Part shown: in pieces, positions 61,643 to 64,000 of the stretch | Numbering within the stretch: the first letter of the stretch is position 1 | Layout of the letters: each line of letters begins with the position of its first letter | Source of the DNA: Massilia norwichensis | Lineage (GTDB): Bacteria > Pseudomonadota > Gammaproteobacteria > Burkholderiales > Burkholderiaceae_D | Assembly: GCF_024753245.1 (NCBI RefSeq) | Contig: NZ_JANUGX010000010.1 | Coordinates: 106,834 to 170,833 of the forward strand | Length of the DNA: 64,000 nucleotides | Direction of reading: 5' to 3' | The notes under the pieces: model-generated | Databases searched by the model: none | Seen by the model: the letters and a program-made list of their open reading frames with translations, nothing else | Told to the model about the DNA's origin: nothing | Made by a program: the position numbers and the translations under genes

Positions 61643-62569
61643 TCACATAGCGCGACGCTGTTCCGCCGGTTCGCCGCGCAGGCTTGTCACGCCGTGCGCC
61701 ATGGCGACGAAAGACGCTGCCGCCCGGCTCTGGTGCCGCTCCGCATGACGCAGCATCGTAAAGCTGCGCACCGGAAGCGCAAGCCTGGCCTGTACCAGCA
61801 AGCGCGCCTCCAAGTGCGAGGCCACGACCAGCTCCGACAGCGCGCCGGCGAACGTGCCCGCCATGATGGCGCTACGCACGGCCTCGTTCGAAGGTAGCGC
61901 AAGCGCGACCATGAGTGCCTGCGACGGAATGTCCAGCGCAGCCAGCGCGCCCTCGAAGGCCGAGCGCGTACCCGAACCGGCTTCGCGCATGATCCATCGC
62001 GCACCCAGCAGGGCTTCCTTGTCCAGCGGACGTCCGTCCGCCCACGGATGCTGGGGCCCGACCACAATCACCAGGCGGTCTTCCCCGACCGGCGTCATTT
62101 CCAGCTTGCCCTCATCCACGCCGCCTTCGACGAAGCCGAGGTCCGCCTCGCCCTGCATCACGGCCTCGGCAACCTTCTCGGTGTTGTCTACCCGTAGTTC
62201 GAGTGCGACGGCCGGATACATCTGCCGGAAGCGCACCAGCAAGGGCGGCAGCCAATAGCTGGCGATGGTCTGGCTGGCATGAATCGCCAGCGCGCCGCGC
62301 TGCAGGCTGCCCAGCTCCGCCAGCGTCAACTCGGCCGCCCGCGCGCTGGCCAGCGTGCGCCGGGCCTCTGCAAGGAAAATGTGCCCTGCCTGGTTGGTCT
62401 CGATGCGGCGGCCGACCCGGTCGAACAGCGGCGTTCCATAACGTTCCTCGAGCGCCCTGATCGAGGAGCTGACCGCCGACGGCGTGAGGCAGAGCGCGGC
62501 CGCAGCCTGGGTCAGATGCTGGCGTTCGGCCACTTCGACAAAGATCCGCAGCTGTTCAAGCGTCATCAT
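61643..62569 (-). CDS. LysR-family regulator
   Basis: 308 aa from ATG 62569 (an adjacent ATG at 62566 is equally possible; AGGTG upstream). The N-terminal winged helix is MTLEQLRIFVEVAERQHLTQAAAALCLTPSAVSSSIRALEERYGTPLFDRVGRRI. A periplasmic-binding-like effector domain follows (GALAIHASQTIASYWLPPLLVRFRQMYP, GEADLGFVEGGVDEG). It diverges from a YeiH-type membrane protein, the usual arrangement for LysR regulators such as YeiE, so it likely controls it. The 62570-62667 gap contains the perfect palindrome ATTGATCAAT (62600-62609), a candidate LysR site. Confidence 0.93.
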   Translation of the reverse strand: MMTLEQLRIFVEVAERQHLTQAAAALCLTPSAVSSSIRALEERYGTPLFDRVGRRIETNQAGHIFLAEARRTLASARAAELTLAELGSLQRGALAIHASQTIASYWLPPLLVRFRQMYPAVALELRVDNTEKVAEAVMQGEADLGFVEGGVDEGKLEMTPVGEDRLVIVVGPQHPWADGRPLDKEALLGARWIMREAGSGTRSAFEGALAALDIPSQALMVALALPSNEAVRSAIMAGTFAGALSELVVASHLEARLLVQARLALPVRSFTMLRHAERHQSRAAASFVAMAHGVTSLRGEPAEQRRAM

Positions 62570-62667
62570 CGTTCGGATCACCTTAACGAATTCTACAAAA
62601 TTGATCAATGGACCGAACGATTGTAAGCATCGACAATTCCTTAATGCAAGAGAAATAGGAAACTGTC

Positions 62668-63681
62668 ATGCGAACAATTACTGCAACCATACGCTGTTAC
62701 TGCCCGGGCGTCGCCCTGTGTGCCGCCGTCACTGCCATAGCGAGCGTCCTGGAACGTCTCGAATCCATCCTGTTCGGGCGCGCCTGGCTGGAAAGCCTGG
62801 TGCTTGCCATCCTGCTCGGTGTGGCCATCCGCAGCCGGCGCGCTCTGCCTCCCAGCTGCCAGCCGGGCGTCCAGTTCAGCGCCAGGGTGCTGTTGGAAAC
62901 GGCGGTCGTGCTGCTTGGGGCGTCGGTCAGCGCCGGCGCGCTGCTCGAGAACGGGCTGCCCCTCATCGGCGGCATCGGCCTCACCGTGGCCCTGGCGGTT
63001 GCCTTCAGCTACACCATCGGGCGGCTCGCGGGACTGCCCAAAAAGATCGCGATCCTGATCGCCTGCGGCAACTCAATCTGCGGCAATTCGGCGATTGCGG
63101 CAGTCGCGCCAGTCATCGAGGCCGATGGCGAAGACGTGGCCGCAGCAATTGCCTTTACCGCCGTGCTCGGTGTCGGCGTCGTGCTGTTGCTGCCTCTGAG
63201 CGCCGCCCTGCTGCACTTCACGCCGACGGAGTTCGGCATCTTCGCGGGCCTGACGGTGTATGCGGTGCCTCAGGTGTTGGCGGCCACAGCGTCGAGCTCG
63301 GCGGTCAGCCTGCACGTTGGTACGCTGGTCAAGCTGCTGCGGGTGTTGATGCTTGGCCCCGTCGTGGTTGCCCTGGCACTGCTGGGCCGCGCCCGACAGA
63401 AAAGCCGCCTCGAACTGCCGCTTTCCCAGCTGCTGCCGTGGTTCATCGTGGGTTTCCTGCTGATGCTGGCCATGCGCTCTGCCGGGATACTGCCACCGTT
63501 CATGCTGGCGCCCCTGCATCGCGTTGCAGACGTGCTGACCGTGATGTCGATGGCGGCCCTGGGTTTGGGCGTCGATGCGCGTTCGGTGCTGCGTGCAGGG
63601 GGACGGGTCGCGGGCGTCGTGGTGCTGTCGCTGGCCGGGCTGGCCGTGTTCAGCTACCTGCTGATCCGCCTGCTGGCTTGA
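62668..63681 (+). CDS. YeiH/UPF0324-family membrane transporter
   Basis: 337 aa, about ten membrane segments. Family blocks: LLETAVVLLGASVSAGALLENG, ACGNSICGNSAIAAVAPVIEADGEDVAAAIAFTAVLG (the conserved GNSICGNSAIAA signature), GLTVYAVPQVLAATASSS and TVMSMAALGLGVDARSV. The family is often listed as putative sulfate exporters and is associated with LysR regulators sensing sulfite. The ATG at 62668 has AGGAAACTGTC before it. Substrate is not proven by sequence. Confidence 0.9.
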   Translation: MRTITATIRCYCPGVALCAAVTAIASVLERLESILFGRAWLESLVLAILLGVAIRSRRALPPSCQPGVQFSARVLLETAVVLLGASVSAGALLENGLPLIGGIGLTVALAVAFSYTIGRLAGLPKKIAILIACGNSICGNSAIAAVAPVIEADGEDVAAAIAFTAVLGVGVVLLLPLSAALLHFTPTEFGIFAGLTVYAVPQVLAATASSSAVSLHVGTLVKLLRVLMLGPVVVALALLGRARQKSRLELPLSQLLPWFIVGFLLMLAMRSAGILPPFMLAPLHRVADVLTVMSMAALGLGVDARSVLRAGGRVAGVVVLSLAGLAVFSYLLIRLLA

Positions 63682-63718
63682 TCTTCCTTCGCAGGTGGGC
63701 CGGATCGCCCACGTATCG

Positions 63719-64000
63719 GAAGGAATGCTTGATGCCGGTGATGAAGCCGTGCTGCGCCATGCCCGCGCCGACACTGCCGCCCGCGCTGAGCGCGACCGCA
63801 GCGGTGCCCTTGTTGGCCACGTGGCCGATCCAGGGTGACCGCGCCGTTCAGCTTGTAGGCGCCGTCGACGTAATACAGGTTGCTGCGCGGCGTGCAGGCG
63901 GCTGTCGCTCAGGTCGCTGCGGGTGATGCCGCCCGCGTTGCCGGCAGCCGCCGGGCCTGCCCGGTGTGGACGGGCTTTCGGCCCAAGGTCGATGTGGACA
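63719..64000 (-). pseudogene. Decayed 3' end of an outer-membrane porin-like gene
   Basis: On the minus strand, pieces in three frames read ITRSDLSDSRLHAA, then SNLYYVDGAYKLNGAVTLD, then GHVANKGTAAVALSAGG ... MAQHGFITGIKHSF. This resembles the closing strands of a Gram-negative porin, which usually end in a G-I-(K/R)-H-x-F motif. At least two frameshifts interrupt it and there is no stop after the final Phe. The rest of the gene would lie beyond the window. A short hairpin without a T-run (63695-63712) lies between it and the YeiH gene. Nothing else is seen in this stretch. Confidence 0.45.

Noticed and set aside
61604..61897. Continuation of the second moaE frame as a longer protein
   Set aside because: Family similarity ends at about 61603 and the remainder runs opposite the LysR coding sequence, so it is read-through rather than a real extension.
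63695..63712. GTGGGC-CGGATC-GCCCAC hairpin after the YeiH gene
   Set aside because: Stem of only six pairs and no T-run; not convincing as a terminator.

Overview
The window is GC-rich, densely packed bacterial chromosome that looks like a betaproteobacterium of the Oxalobacteraceae (Massilia/Janthinobacterium/Duganella type). This is inferred from codon use, the PHA synthase, the class II ribonucleotide reductase beside a nitrate-respiration cluster, and the protein families present. No rRNA, tRNA, CRISPR array or intact mobile element was seen.

Region 1 (1-16.4 kb) is a hemicellulose-utilisation locus. It holds a GH3 glycosidase (cut by the window edge), a LacI-type regulator, a GH67 alpha-glucuronidase, a GH10 xylanase, a GH1 beta-glucosidase, an MFS sugar permease, a GH5-SGNH esterase fusion, a second GH3 enzyme and a GH43 enzyme. 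Two repeated operator types tie it together: an ATGTTA-N4 LacI-type site at four promoters and the palindrome GAAATCGATTTC at two.

Region 2 (16.4-19.3 kb) is a reactive-sulfur island: an ArsR/BigR-type repressor, two YeeE/YedE half-transporters, a TauE/SafE permease and a persulfide dioxygenase. It is followed by exonuclease I and an unknown convergent gene.

Region 3 (22.2-34.2 kb) is a low-oxygen metabolism block. It has two universal stress proteins, a P1B-5-like metal ATPase with a C-terminal hemerythrin domain, a PHA synthase - MaoC/Pta - acetate kinase operon, HemN, NnrS and a Crp/Fnr regulator. Two FNR-type boxes lie in front of its operons, and the local Crp/Fnr protein carries the FNR-type E-x-x-S-R recognition signature.

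Region 4 (34.3-61.6 kb) is the nitrate-respiration block. It has a small unknown protein plus class II (B12) ribonucleotide reductase, a chemoreceptor, moaA - carbonic anhydrase - narX - narL, a soluble hybrid kinase, two narK transporters, narGHJI with a parvulin, a nitroreductase-like protein and a PAS-GGDEF-EAL protein, a second nitroreductase, moaD and a frameshifted moaE. Three promoters (34405 gene, moaA, moaD) share a strict architecture: TASNCC-type heptamers at 0, +14 and +23, a TCRTGCMGACWG block, and a TAGAAT -10 exactly 48 bp after the second heptamer. Related heptamer arrays lie before narK and narG, and weakly before nnrS. The locally encoded NarX/NarL pair is the obvious candidate regulator.

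Region 5 (61.6-64 kb) has a LysR regulator divergent from a YeiH-type exporter, then what looks like the decayed 3' end of an outer-membrane porin gene.
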